DNA from: Altererythrobacter sp. H2
GTDB taxonomy: Bacteria > Pseudomonadota > Alphaproteobacteria > Sphingomonadales > Sphingomonadaceae
Reading direction: 5' to 3'
Assembly (NCBI RefSeq): GCF_035319885.1
Contig: NZ_CP141285.1
Location: forward strand, 992,001 to 1,056,000
DNA length: 64,000 nt
The notes under the pieces were generated by a model. The model worked only from the letters and a program-made list of their open reading frames with translations, was not told where the DNA came from and made no database searches. Shown one piece after another: positions 8,868-16,811 of the stretch. The number at the start of each line of letters is the position of its first letter. Position 1 is the stretch's first letter. The translations under genes and the position numbers were made by a program.

Positions 8868-9109
8868 AGGTCCACTCCGCTGGCGATGGCTTCCAGCTTG
8901 CGGATGCGTTCCTTGAGGTCAGCCAGCTCGATCCGCGCCGCGCCGACGGCCGAGCCGCCTTCAAGTTCGCGCTGCGGACCGACCGCCCGTTCCAGCTCGC
9001 GCTCCTTGTAGCGCAGCCAGCCCTGCCAGCCCTGCAGCATGGCAATAACGACGATGGTGATCCCCAGCAGCGAAGTGGCGGCGAAAATGACCGGTTCGCT
9101 CATGTGCAC
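8864..9109 (-). CDS. PspB-like small membrane protein (copy 4)
   Basis: 81 residues: one transmembrane segment (about 6-25), then a charged coiled coil ending DLKERIRKLEAIASGVD. The layout and the RxLExI motif match PspB and the neighbouring paralogues. A second ATG two codons downstream (MSEPV) is an alternative start. It lies 29 bases after the previous gene and overlaps the following GTG start. A role at the membrane in the envelope-stress response is inferred from position. Confidence 0.7.
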   Translation of the reverse strand: MHMSEPVIFAATSLLGITIVVIAMLQGWQGWLRYKERELERAVGPQRELEGGSAVGAARIELADLKERIRKLEAIASGVDL

Positions 9110-9138
9110 TGCTCCCTTCCTCCTCGAGCCCTGGCGCC

Positions 9139-9384
9139 TTACCGGTCGCGCAGCCGCTCGATCTCCTCGGCAATGGCCCGGGCCTCGCGGCCCTCGACCG
9201 TGATCTGTTCCAGCACCTTGATCCGCTCGCGCAGATCGGTGAGTTCGCGGCGCATCTCGCTGTCGTCCGGCAGGGCGGCTGGCCCTGTCTCGCTGCGGGC
9301 TGTGCGGCTGGCATTGCGAGACTTCTGGAGCTCGACGAAGCCGATGATCGCCGCAATGATCACCATGGCGGTCCAGAAGCTCAT
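9139..9384 (-). CDS. PspB-like small membrane protein (copy 3)
   Basis: 81 residues: an N-terminal hydrophobic helix (MSFWTAMVIIAAIIGFVEL), a basic linker, and a C-terminal coiled coil with LTDLRERIKVLEQITVEG and a final EEIERLRDR. The start overlaps the preceding gene's stop by four bases. The RIKVLEQIT element aligns with the RVRVLERIV and RLANVERIV elements of the two upstream paralogues, and with the C terminus of PspB. Confidence 0.72.
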   Translation of the reverse strand: MSFWTAMVIIAAIIGFVELQKSRNASRTARSETGPAALPDDSEMRRELTDLRERIKVLEQITVEGREARAIAEEIERLRDR

Positions 9385-9719
9385 TGGACTTTCCCCTCTC
9401 CGCGGAGCTTCTCGATCTCGTGCGTCAGGTGGAAGCCGCCATCGGTGACGATCCGTTCGACATTGGCGAGCCGGTCCTTCAGGCTGCCCAGTTCAGCACG
9501 CAGCTGCGCGTTTTCCTGGGTGAGCAGGGTGACGCGCTGCTGGGCTTCGCTGGTCATGCCGGGCTTCAGCGACTGGCCCCACATGCCTTCCAGCGGATAA
9601 CCGTTCTTGATCTTCATCCGGGTGGTGTGGACCGTGGCGAAAATGCCGCCCGCACCGAGCAGGAAACCGGCGCTGATGAGCCAGCCGAGGTAAGGCGCGA
9701 TCTGGGCGAATTCCATCAC
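9381..9719 (-). CDS. PspB-like membrane protein (copy 2)
   Basis: 112 residues. A hydrophobic segment at about 10-30 is followed by a short loop (KIKNGYPLEGMWGQSLKP) and a coiled coil from about residue 62 that carries LKDRLANVERIVTDGG and ends with HEIEKLRG. The VERIVTDGG motif is shared almost exactly with the gene upstream. It overlaps that gene by four bases. Function is inferred only from placement in the psp operon. Confidence 0.72.
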   Translation of the reverse strand: MMEFAQIAPYLGWLISAGFLLGAGGIFATVHTTRMKIKNGYPLEGMWGQSLKPGMTSEAQQRVTLLTQENAQLRAELGSLKDRLANVERIVTDGGFHLTHEIEKLRGEGKVQ

Positions 9720-10027
9720 ACGCGCTCCTTGCTGTGAAGGCCGAGCGGCACACCGGCGCCAGCCTCATCGACCCGGCGGGTATCGCGCAGGGCCTCGATC
9801 TGGGTGGCAACATCATAGCCGCCGTCGGTGACGATGCGTTCCAGCACCCGCACCCGGTCTTCCAGCGCCTGCATCTTGCTGGCGTACTGGGCGGCCTTTT
9901 CAGCGGTGTGCTCGGCGGTCTTGCTGATCTGCATTTCCGCAATTTTCTGCTGGTGCTTGGTCCAGATCGCCACGATCGGGATCGACAGCGCGATGATCGG
10001 GATCATCAGGGCAATTATGCCTTCCAT
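9716..10027 (-). CDS. PspB-like membrane protein (copy 1)
   Basis: 103 residues: a strongly hydrophobic N terminus (MEGIIALMIPIIALSIPIVAI), a helical segment rich in Ala, Lys and Glu, then LEDRVRVLERIVTDGG and IEALRDTRR. It lies 27 bases after pspC. The LERIVTDGG motif recurs in the next gene, so these look like tandem duplicates. The closest recognisable relative by architecture is PspB. Confidence 0.72.
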   Translation of the reverse strand: MEGIIALMIPIIALSIPIVAIWTKHQQKIAEMQISKTAEHTAEKAAQYASKMQALEDRVRVLERIVTDGGYDVATQIEALRDTRRVDEAGAGVPLGLHSKERV

Positions 10028-10054
10028 TGGTAATTCCCTTTCTCGATTTGCAGA

Positions 10055-10435
10055 TCAGCGCAGCCGCTCGATTTCGGCGTTCAGGCGCGGGTTGCTGCTG
10101 ACGTAATAGGTTTCGACGTCGGCCAGGCGGCGGTCGATGTCGCGCATCCGGCTGCGGATTTCGCGCGCGGTCCGCTTCGGGCTCTGGCGCACGCCCTGCC
10201 AGTACTTCTGCTCTTCCGGGTCGACATAGAGGTGGGCCGGCTTCTTGTTCAGCAGCAGGCCGGCGATGAAATAACCCGGGATGATCAGGGGCGCTGCGCC
10301 CATCACGGTCAGGGCAATTGCCCCGAGGCGGACCCAGAGCGCGTTGACCCCGGTATAATCGGCAATCCCGGCGCAGACCCCCATGATCTTGCGGTTGAAG
10401 GGATCCTTGTAGAGCGTGGTGCGCGGGCTGGTCAT
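10055..10435 (-). CDS. pspC: Phage shock protein C
   Basis: 126 residues with a PspC domain: YKDPFNRKIMGVCAGIADY followed by hydrophobic segments through about residue 65 (VRLGAIALTVMGAAPLIIPGYFIAGLLL), then a cytosolic tail with a coiled coil (REIRSRMRDIDRRLADVE). PspC and PspB sense inner-membrane damage and sequester PspA away from PspF. The start overlaps the pspB stop by four bases. Confidence 0.93.
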   Translation of the reverse strand: MTSPRTTLYKDPFNRKIMGVCAGIADYTGVNALWVRLGAIALTVMGAAPLIIPGYFIAGLLLNKKPAHLYVDPEEQKYWQGVRQSPKRTAREIRSRMRDIDRRLADVETYYVSSNPRLNAEIERLR

Positions 10436-10728
10436 TTCTTGCCTCCCTTGGCTTCGGCGAGCAGGCGGTCGAGTTCGCGCAGCTGCTGGTTGTCGGCTTC
10501 CTGGTCGTGGACGAGCCGGGCCGGGCGGAAATCGGAGTTGTCGGCGGCGACCAGCCGCTCGACCGTGTCCATCCGCTCGTCGAGGCGCTTGGCCAGGTTG
10601 TAGAGCTCATCCAGCAGCACCTCGTCATCGGTGGTGATGGTGGCGGCGGTCTTCCACTTGGTGATGTAGTGCAGCACGACCCACGGCAGGCCGACGCAGA
10701 TCACCAGGGCGAGCATGACCTCTTCCAT
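10432..10728 (-). CDS. pspB: Phage shock protein B
   Basis: 98 residues: one transmembrane helix (MLALVICVGLPWVVLHYIT) and a coiled coil containing LDELYNLAKRLDERMDTVERLVAAD, the PspB arrangement. It lies three bases after the pspA stop and overlaps pspC. PspB is the membrane partner of PspC in sensing envelope stress. The C-terminal DNSDFRPARL segment is longer than the E. coli PspB tail. Confidence 0.88.
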   Translation of the reverse strand: MEEVMLALVICVGLPWVVLHYITKWKTAATITTDDEVLLDELYNLAKRLDERMDTVERLVAADNSDFRPARLVHDQEADNQQLRELDRLLAEAKGGKK

Positions 10729-10731
10729 GGC

Positions 10732-11424
10732 TTATTCCCCTTTCTTGGCGTCGTCGCTGAGGCCCAGCGCGCGCTTCATCTGTTCCAGTTCGTCATCGAT
10801 CTTGTCGGCGCTTTCGAGCGCGGCAATCTCGTCCGACAAGCTCGGCTTGCCCGAACCGTCAGCAATCGACAGGGCCTCGGCGCGGCCTTCGGCGTAATCG
10901 ACCCGCCGTTCGAGCTGGTCGAACCGGGTCAGCGCCTCGTCCACCCGCTCGTTGGTCATCAGGCTGCGCAGCTTGACGCGGTTTTCCGCGCTTTCGAGCC
11001 GGGCAGCGATGGCGGTCTGGCGGCTGCGGGCCTCGCGCAGGCGGTTCTGCAGCTTGGCGATGTCCTGCTCGTAGGCGCGCAGCGCATCGTCGAGCACGGC
11101 GATTTCCGCCTTGAGCTGGTCGGCCATATCGGCCGCCTTCTTCTTTTCCACCAGGGCAGCGCGGGCCAGGTCCTCGCGGTCCTTGCTCAGTGCCAGCTGG
11201 GCCTTTTCGGCCCAGTCTGCCTGGAGCCGGTCGAGCTTGACCGTGTGGCGGTGCATTTCCTTCTGGTCGGCAATCGTCCGGGCGGCACTGGCGCGCACTT
11301 CGACCAGTGTTTCCTCCATCTCGAGGATGATCATCCGGATCATCTTGGCCGGATCATCGGCCTTGTCGAGCATGTCGGTGAAGTTGGCGGCGATGATGTC
11401 ACGGGTGCGGCTGAAAATGCCCAT
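10732..11424 (-). CDS. pspA: Phage shock protein A
   Basis: 230 residues, the usual length of PspA (IM30/Vipp1 family). It begins MGIFSRTRDIIAANFTDMLDKADDPAKMIRMII, the amphipathic helix and first hairpin, and continues as long coiled coils. PspA binds stressed inner membrane and inhibits the sigma-54 activator PspF when membranes are intact. A GGAGT ribosome-binding site precedes this ATG, but an in-frame ATG at 11634, overlapping the previous stop, could add 70 residues. Confidence 0.95.
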   Translation of the reverse strand: MGIFSRTRDIIAANFTDMLDKADDPAKMIRMIILEMEETLVEVRASAARTIADQKEMHRHTVKLDRLQADWAEKAQLALSKDREDLARAALVEKKKAADMADQLKAEIAVLDDALRAYEQDIAKLQNRLREARSRQTAIAARLESAENRVKLRSLMTNERVDEALTRFDQLERRVDYAEGRAEALSIADGSGKPSLSDEIAALESADKIDDELEQMKRALGLSDDAKKGE

Positions 11425-11630
11425 CAAGGGTACTCCGTTGAACGAAAAATCGGGGAAGGGATCGCGCTGGCCGCGATCGCGCCGTTCGCCCTGCTGGGTC
11501 GGCGTCGGACTGCGGCGCAGCCGTTCGACCTCGTCGTCAAGCCGGGAGGCGCGGGGGGAACGGGCCGAAGCGCCATCCGAAGACGGGGGGCTCCGCTCCG
11601 GCCCGAGGGGGTCATGATCGATCGGGCGGG

Positions 11631-11783
11631 TCATGCCAGCTCGACCGTTTCGCAGTGGATCGTGGCGGCCAGCGCCGGGCTCGCCTGGATCTGGCTGCTG
11701 AGGGCCACGAACGCGGCCATCGCGGCTACGCTGGCGATTGCGGCCTGACCCAGCTTGGACTGGAAGAAGCGGCTGTCATACAT
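11631..11783 (-). CDS. Small membrane protein leading the psp operon
   Basis: 50 residues starting MYDSRFFQSKLGQAAIASVA, with one hydrophobic segment (about 13-30) and a short C-terminal tail containing a cysteine (IHCETVELA). An AGGAGG ribosome-binding site is correctly spaced before the ATG. It is the first gene after the sigma-54 promoter, and its TGA overlaps an in-frame upstream ATG of pspA. I do not recognise the family; a role in the stress response is inferred from position. Confidence 0.65.
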   Translation of the reverse strand: MYDSRFFQSKLGQAAIASVAAMAAFVALSSQIQASPALAATIHCETVELA

Positions 11784-11854
11784 GGTCAAAACCTCCTGAT
11801 CGGTGCTGCCCGCTGTGGTGTTCAGCGTGGGGCTCAGCGTCTTGTTCACCTATC

Positions 11855-11870
11855 AGCAAGCAGCGTGCCA
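11855..11870 (-). promoter_or_regulatory. Sigma-54 promoter of the psp operon
   Basis: On the minus strand the sequence reads TGGCACGCTGCTTGCT, matching the sigma-54 consensus TGGCACR-N4-TTGCW at every defined position. The GG (-24) and GC (-12) elements have the correct spacing. It lies about 70 bases upstream of the first small psp gene, and divergent pspF encodes the expected activator. Confidence 0.9.
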
Positions 11871-11970
11871 AACCGGAAGAGGCACGCAAATCCGCCGTTT
11901 TGGAGGTTTTCGACGAACGACATGCGGGCGCATATTGCCAACTATCGGGAAAATTTCCTATGCCTTGGTT

Positions 11971-12999
11971 ATGGAGCGGGCACAGCACTTTATCGGGCAG
12001 TCGGGGGCTTTCCTCGATGCGGTCGAGCGGGCCAGCCGCGCCGCGCCCATGGGGCGCCCGGTGCTGGTGATCGGCGAGCGCGGGACGGGCAAGGAACTGA
12101 TCGCCGAACGTCTGCATCGCCTCTCTTCCCGCTGGGGTGAACCCCTGGTCACCATGAACTGCGCCGCGCTGCCCGAAACGCTGATCGAAGCCGAACTGTT
12201 CGGGCACGAGGCGGGCGCTTTCACCGGAGCTACCAGAACCCGCGCCGGGCGGTTCGAGGAAGCCGACAAAGGCACCCTGTTTCTCGACGAACTGGGCACG
12301 CTGAGCATGGCCGCGCAGGAACGGCTCCTGCGCGCGGTCGAATATGGTGAAGTGACGCGGATCGGCTCCAATCGTGCGATGCGGGTCGATGTCCGGATCG
12401 TCGCGGCCACCAACGAGGACCTTCCCGCCAAGGCCGAGCGGGGTGAGTTCCGGCCCGATCTGCTCGACCGGCTCAGCTTCGAGGTCATCACCTTGCCGCC
12501 GCTGCGGGTGCGCGAGGGGGACGTAGAGGTGCTGGCCGACCATTTCGGACGGCGCATGGCGGCGGAACTGGGCTGGCAGGGTTGGCCCGGATTTGCCCCG
12601 CACGTCGCCCGGCAGCTCGACGAATACCCCTGGCCCGGCAATGTGCGCGAGCTGCGCAATGTGATCGAGCGCGCGGTCTACCGCTGGGATGACTGGGACG
12701 AGCCGATTGCCCATGTCCAGTTCGATCCGTTCGATTCCCCGTGGAAGCCGCTTACGCCTGTGGCCCGCACGCCCGAGGCCCGGCGCGATGGCGCGGCCCC
12801 GGCCGCACCATCCATGCCTGCCCCGACCGAGCTCGACAGCATTGGTGACCTGCGCGCCGCGGTCGACGCACATGAACGCACCATCCTCGAGCATGCTCTG
12901 GGCAAGCACCGCTGGAACCAGCGCCAGACCGCCAGGGCGCTCGGCCTCAGTTACGATCAGCTGCGCCACTGCATCAAAAAGCACGGTCTCAGCGAGTAA
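11971..12999 (+). CDS. pspF: Sigma-54 activator PspF
   Basis: 342 residues. An AAA+ domain starts almost at the N terminus, with no regulatory receiver domain, as in PspF. Walker A is GERGTGKE (35-42), the sigma-54-contacting GAFTGA loop is at 82-87, and Walker B is TLFLDELG. A Fis-type helix-turn-helix (RWNQRQTARALGLSYDQLRHCIKKHG) ends the protein. It is divergent from the psp operon and should drive its sigma-54 promoter, held in check by PspA. The start at MERAQHF excludes a 56-residue in-frame extension through the promoter region. Confidence 0.95.
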   Translation: MERAQHFIGQSGAFLDAVERASRAAPMGRPVLVIGERGTGKELIAERLHRLSSRWGEPLVTMNCAALPETLIEAELFGHEAGAFTGATRTRAGRFEEADKGTLFLDELGTLSMAAQERLLRAVEYGEVTRIGSNRAMRVDVRIVAATNEDLPAKAERGEFRPDLLDRLSFEVITLPPLRVREGDVEVLADHFGRRMAAELGWQGWPGFAPHVARQLDEYPWPGNVRELRNVIERAVYRWDDWDEPIAHVQFDPFDSPWKPLTPVARTPEARRDGAAPAAPSMPAPTELDSIGDLRAAVDAHERTILEHALGKHRWNQRQTARALGLSYDQLRHCIKKHGLSE

Positions 13000-13061
13000 C
13001 GCTCAGAAGAATTTAACCATTTTCCCGCTATTCTCGCCCGCGATATGCAGGGGAGCTTGGC

Positions 13062-13370
13062 ATGAATATCATCAAGGGACTGGTAGGGCTTGCCGCCACG
13101 GCGTGGATTGCGGCAGCTGTCGCATACAGCGTGTCTGCTCCCCGCAATGTCGAGGACGCCATGAATCAGCCGATGGATTCGCTCGGCGGGCAGAGCATCA
13201 ACCAGCAGGTTGCGGCCACGCAGGCCGAAGTCAGGCGGGACCAGTGCGAACGCTTCACCCAGATGGCGCAGGAAGCATGGGACCAGGCCATTGACCAGGG
13301 CACGGCTGACCGCGATGCTGCCCGGCTGGACGAGATGGACCGCCAGGCCGAGAACTTCTGCAAGCCCTGA
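13062..13370 (+). CDS. Hypothetical secreted or membrane-anchored protein
   Basis: 102 residues with an N-terminal hydrophobic segment (about 4-24) acting as signal anchor or signal peptide, followed by a polar helical region with two cysteines (RRDQCERF and ENFCKP). The preceding GGAG-like site and downstream position relative to pspF support the ATG. I do not recognise the family. Confidence 0.6.
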   Translation: MNIIKGLVGLAATAWIAAAVAYSVSAPRNVEDAMNQPMDSLGGQSINQQVAATQAEVRRDQCERFTQMAQEAWDQAIDQGTADRDAARLDEMDRQAENFCKP

Positions 13371-13396
13371 CCGCATGGGCCTGAGCCACCTGGCAC

Positions 13397-13606
13397 ATGG
13401 ATAGTCTCCCTCCCTGGGCGGCGTTGGTGGCCGTTCCGGTCCTCATGCTGCTGGTCTGGCCGCTGGCACGATCGAGTGGCCGGGCCCAGGCGGATCGGAT
13501 GCGCCAGCTGATGGGCGATCTGCGCCATGGCCGCGTGCGTGGATATGCTATCATTGCGGCGGTGGTGACGATGATCGTGATCTCCCATCTGGCAACCCCG
13601 GGCTAA
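13397..13606 (+). CDS. Small two-segment membrane protein
   Basis: 69 residues with hydrophobic stretches at about 6-24 and 49-66, separated by a basic cytosolic loop (RAQADRMRQLMGDLRHGRVRG). It follows the preceding hypothetical gene by 26 bases. No family was recognised. Confidence 0.55.
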   Translation: MDSLPPWAALVAVPVLMLLVWPLARSSGRAQADRMRQLMGDLRHGRVRGYAIIAAVVTMIVISHLATPG

Positions 13607-13770
13607 GTCGGTTCCAGCGCTCCTGCCGACGCAAACTAGCGCTTGCATCGGAAGGGCCACGCGCCTATCTGGCGCTCATCCCGACATTGTCGATGGCAGA
13701 AGAGGGGCTGGCGCCATACGGGGCCGGCACCGCTCGCCTTTGCGGCAATGCACCTGAACGGAAAGACCGA

Positions 13771-14340
13771 GTGGCCGATATCGCGCGCCTTGCCCAATTG
13801 ATCGAACCGGAAGCGAATGCGCTCGGGTTTGATCTCGTGCGCGTGAAGATGATGCCCTCGGAAGCCGGTGACGGCGGCATGGCGCTGCAGATCATGGCGG
13901 AAGATCCGGCCACCGGCCAGTTGGTCATCGACCAGTGCGCGGCCCTGAGCCGCCGCGTCTCCGACGTGATCGACGCGGCCGAGGAAGCGGGCGAAGTGCT
14001 GATCGAAGGTGCTTATCACCTCGAGGTGTCCAGCCCCGGCATTGACCGCCCGCTGACCCGTCCGCAGGATTTTGCCCGCTGGGCGGGTCACGAAACCCGG
14101 ATCGCCATGGACAAGGCATGGGACGGGCAGCGGTCCTTGCGCGGCAATCTCGAGGGCATCGAGGGTGATGCTGTCATGATCACCGACCGCAAGGCTGGTG
14201 CCATCACCGTGCCGCTGGCACAGATTCATTCGGCCCAGCTCGTCCTTACCGACGCGCTGATTGCCGCGACCAGACCGATCGACACCACCGGGGTCGAGGA
14301 CATTGTAGAAACCGACGACGAAGAGAAGGCTGACGACTGA
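13771..14340 (+). CDS. rimP: Ribosome maturation factor RimP
   Basis: 189 residues. IEPEANALGFDLVRVKMM and YHLEVSSPGIDRPLTRPQDFARW are typical RimP elements; the protein binds the 30S subunit and helps its assembly. A GTG start (VADIARLAQL) with GGAAAG upstream fits the family N terminus; an upstream in-frame start would add 28 residues of low similarity. The last base overlaps the nusA start (TGATG), and the gene opens the nusA-infB cluster. Confidence 0.93.
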   Translation: MADIARLAQLIEPEANALGFDLVRVKMMPSEAGDGGMALQIMAEDPATGQLVIDQCAALSRRVSDVIDAAEEAGEVLIEGAYHLEVSSPGIDRPLTRPQDFARWAGHETRIAMDKAWDGQRSLRGNLEGIEGDAVMITDRKAGAITVPLAQIHSAQLVLTDALIAATRPIDTTGVEDIVETDDEEKADD

Positions 14341-16022
14341 TGGCCAGTGCAATTTCCGCCAACAAGGCCGAGCTGCTCGCGATTGCGACCTCGGTTGCCA
14401 CGGAAAAGATGATCGACAAGGCGATCGTCATCGAAGCGATGGAAGAGGCGATCCAGAAGGCCGCCCGTTCGCGTTACGGTGCCGAGAACGACATTCGCGC
14501 CAAGCTCGATCCGCTGACGGGCGATCTCAGCCTGTGGCGCGTGGTCGAAGTGGTCGAGGACGTCGAAGACTACTTCAAGCAGATTTCGGTCGAGCAGGCG
14601 CAGAAGCTTCAGCCCGGCGCCACCTTGGGTGACTTCATCGTCGATCCGCTGCCGCCGGTGGACCTGGGCCGGATCGACGCGCAGAGCGCCAAGCAGGTGA
14701 TCTTCCAGAAGGTCCGCGATGCCGAGCGCGAGCGCCAGTTCGAAGAGTTCAAGGATCGCCAGGGCGAAGTCATCACCGGGGTGATCAAGTCGGTCGAATT
14801 CGGCCACGTTATCGTCAACCTCGGCCGTGCGGAAGGCGTGATCCGCCGTGACCAGCAGATCCCGCGCGAAGCGGCCCGGACCGGAGAGCGCGTCCGCGCG
14901 CTGATCACCAAGGTGGAACGCAACAACCGCGGCCCGCAGATCTTCCTCAGCCGGGCGCATCCGGAATTCATGAAGAAGCTGTTCGCGCAGGAAGTGCCCG
15001 AGATCTATGACGGCATCATCGAAATCAAGGCCGCAGCCCGCGATCCGGGCAGCCGTGCCAAGATCGGCGTGATCAGCCGCGATTCCAGCATCGACCCGGT
15101 TGGCGCCTGCGTCGGCATGAAGGGCAGCCGTGTTCAGGCGGTGGTGCAGGAACTGCAGGGCGAAAAGATCGACATCATCCCCTGGAGCGAAGACACCGCA
15201 ACGTTTGTGGTCAACGCCCTCCAGCCTGCCACTGTCGCCCGCGTCGTGCTCGACGAGGACGAGGGGCGGATCGAAGTGGTGGTGCCGGACGACCAGCTCA
15301 GCCTCGCCATCGGTCGCCGCGGCCAGAACGTGCGCCTTGCCAGCCAGCTGACCGGCCACCAGATCGACATCATGACCGAGGAAGAAGCCTCGGAAAAGCG
15401 GTCGAAGGAATTCGCCGAGCGGTCGAAGATGTTCGAGGAAGAACTCGACGTTGACGAAACGCTCAGCCAGCTGCTGGTCGCTGAAGGCTTCGCCGAACTG
15501 GTCGAAGTGGCCTATATCGACGTGGCCGAACTGGCGGCGATCGAAGGATTTGACGAGGAACTGGCCGAGGAACTTCAAACCCGTGCCGCCGAAGCGCTGG
15601 AGCGCCATGAGGCCTCCGCCCGCGAAGAGCGCCAGGCGCTTGGCGTGGAAGACGGCCTCGCCGAATTGCCGCACCTGACCGAGCAGATGCTGGTCACGCT
15701 GGGCAAGGCGGGCATCAAGACGCTCGACGACCTGGCCGATCTCGCCACTGACGAACTCATCGCCAAGAAGCGCGAGGCTCCCCGCCGCCGCAACAACCCC
15801 GCCGAAGGCCCGCCGATGCGGCGCCCGGCTCCGCGCGAGCAGGACAAGGGCGGCGTGCTGGGCGAATATGGCCTCAGCGAAGAACAGGGCAACGAGATCA
15901 TCATGGCAGCCCGCGCGCACTGGTTCGAGGATGAAGAGCCGGCAGCGGTTGCCGCGCCAACAGCTGAGCCGGAATCCGGACCAGCAACCGAGGAGGCCGC
16001 CGATGCGGATTCCTCACAATGA
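14340..16022 (+). CDS. nusA: Transcription termination/antitermination factor NusA
   Basis: 560 residues. In order: an N-terminal RNA polymerase-binding domain (1-130), an S1 domain (GEVITGVIKSVEFGHVIVNLG, about 140-160), two KH domains (VGACVGMKGSRVQAVVQEL and LSLAIGRRGQNVRLASQLTG), and acidic C-terminal helix-hairpin-helix repeats from about 370. An acidic alanine-rich tail follows. NusA binds RNA polymerase and modulates pausing and termination. It sits between rimP and ylxR in the standard order. Confidence 0.98.
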   Translation: MASAISANKAELLAIATSVATEKMIDKAIVIEAMEEAIQKAARSRYGAENDIRAKLDPLTGDLSLWRVVEVVEDVEDYFKQISVEQAQKLQPGATLGDFIVDPLPPVDLGRIDAQSAKQVIFQKVRDAERERQFEEFKDRQGEVITGVIKSVEFGHVIVNLGRAEGVIRRDQQIPREAARTGERVRALITKVERNNRGPQIFLSRAHPEFMKKLFAQEVPEIYDGIIEIKAAARDPGSRAKIGVISRDSSIDPVGACVGMKGSRVQAVVQELQGEKIDIIPWSEDTATFVVNALQPATVARVVLDEDEGRIEVVVPDDQLSLAIGRRGQNVRLASQLTGHQIDIMTEEEASEKRSKEFAERSKMFEEELDVDETLSQLLVAEGFAELVEVAYIDVAELAAIEGFDEELAEELQTRAAEALERHEASAREERQALGVEDGLAELPHLTEQMLVTLGKAGIKTLDDLADLATDELIAKKREAPRRRNNPAEGPPMRRPAPREQDKGGVLGEYGLSEEQGNEIIMAARAHWFEDEEPAAVAAPTAEPESGPATEEAADADSSQ

Positions 16023-16803
16023 GCCGCTAGGTTCCGCCAGCACTGACGGGCGCACGCAGCCCGGACAGCGCGGATCAGCCCCGGCTGATCCGGAGAGAAA
16101 GTGTGTCCTGACCGGAGAGCATGGCTCTCGCCAGGCGCTGCTGCGGCTGGCCATTTCGCCGGACGGCCTGGTCCTGCCCGACCCGCTGGCAAAGGCGCCC
16201 GGGCGGGGGGCCTGGCTCGGCGTCTCCCGGCGCGAGCTCGAGGCCGCGATGAAAGCGGGCAAAGGTGGGGGCAAGCTGCCCGGTGCGCTGGCGCGGGCAT
16301 TCAAGGGCGCGGCGCTGACCGTGCCCGATGACCTGCCTGAGCGGATCGAAGCGGCATTGACCCGCGCTTTCCTGGACCGGCTCGGCCTGGAATTGCGCGC
16401 CGGGCACGTGGTGATGGGGTCAGACCGGATTGCTGAACAGGCCCGGGCTGGCATGATCAGCCTGCTGCTCCATGCCAGCGATGCCAGCGCCGACGGCAGC
16501 CGCAAGCTCGACCAGGCATGGCGGGTTGGCCGCGATGCCGAAGGGACCGGGCAACAAGGCGTCACCTTGCCTCTGGACCGGATGGCTCTGTCTGTGGCAT
16601 TGGGCCGCGACAATGTCGTCCACCTCGCGCTGGCTGACGACAGGGCGGCCGGGCGGGTCAACCAGGTGCTGGAGCGCCTGATGCATTTTCTGGGCGATGA
16701 TCCCGTTGCCGAAGCCGCTGAAGCCGACGCACCCGTTGCTGTGCGCGAGAATGCCGACCGGGCCGAAAAGCCGGTGGCAGACGACAAGATTTTGAAGGAT
16801 TGA
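16003..16803 (+). CDS. ylxR: YlxR/DUF448 RNA-binding protein with C-terminal L7Ae-like region
   Basis: 266 residues overlapping the nusA end by 20 bases; AGGAGG stands seven bases before the ATG. The DUF448 domain (RKCVLTGEHGSRQALLRLAISPDG, then GRGAWL) occupies about residues 30-95. A second segment (LDRLGLELRAGHVVMGSD ... ARAGMISLLLHASDASADG) resembles the L7Ae/YlxQ RNA-binding fold. This YlxR-YlxQ fusion is common in alphaproteobacteria, between nusA and infB. Its role is not firmly known. Confidence 0.88.
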   Translation: MRIPHNEPLGSASTDGRTQPGQRGSAPADPERKCVLTGEHGSRQALLRLAISPDGLVLPDPLAKAPGRGAWLGVSRRELEAAMKAGKGGGKLPGALARAFKGAALTVPDDLPERIEAALTRAFLDRLGLELRAGHVVMGSDRIAEQARAGMISLLLHASDASADGSRKLDQAWRVGRDAEGTGQQGVTLPLDRMALSVALGRDNVVHLALADDRAAGRVNQVLERLMHFLGDDPVAEAAEADAPVAVRENADRAEKPVADDKILKD

Positions 16804-16811
16804 CGAGTTTT

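Noticed and set aside
11874-11895. A second sigma-54-like sequence (GGCACGCAAATCCGC) on the plus strand toward pspF
   Set aside because: It has a -24-like half but no TTGC at the -12 position with proper spacing.
14226-15920. A 564-codon open frame opposite nusA
   Set aside because: Antisense to nusA, with low-complexity composition and no recognisable motif.
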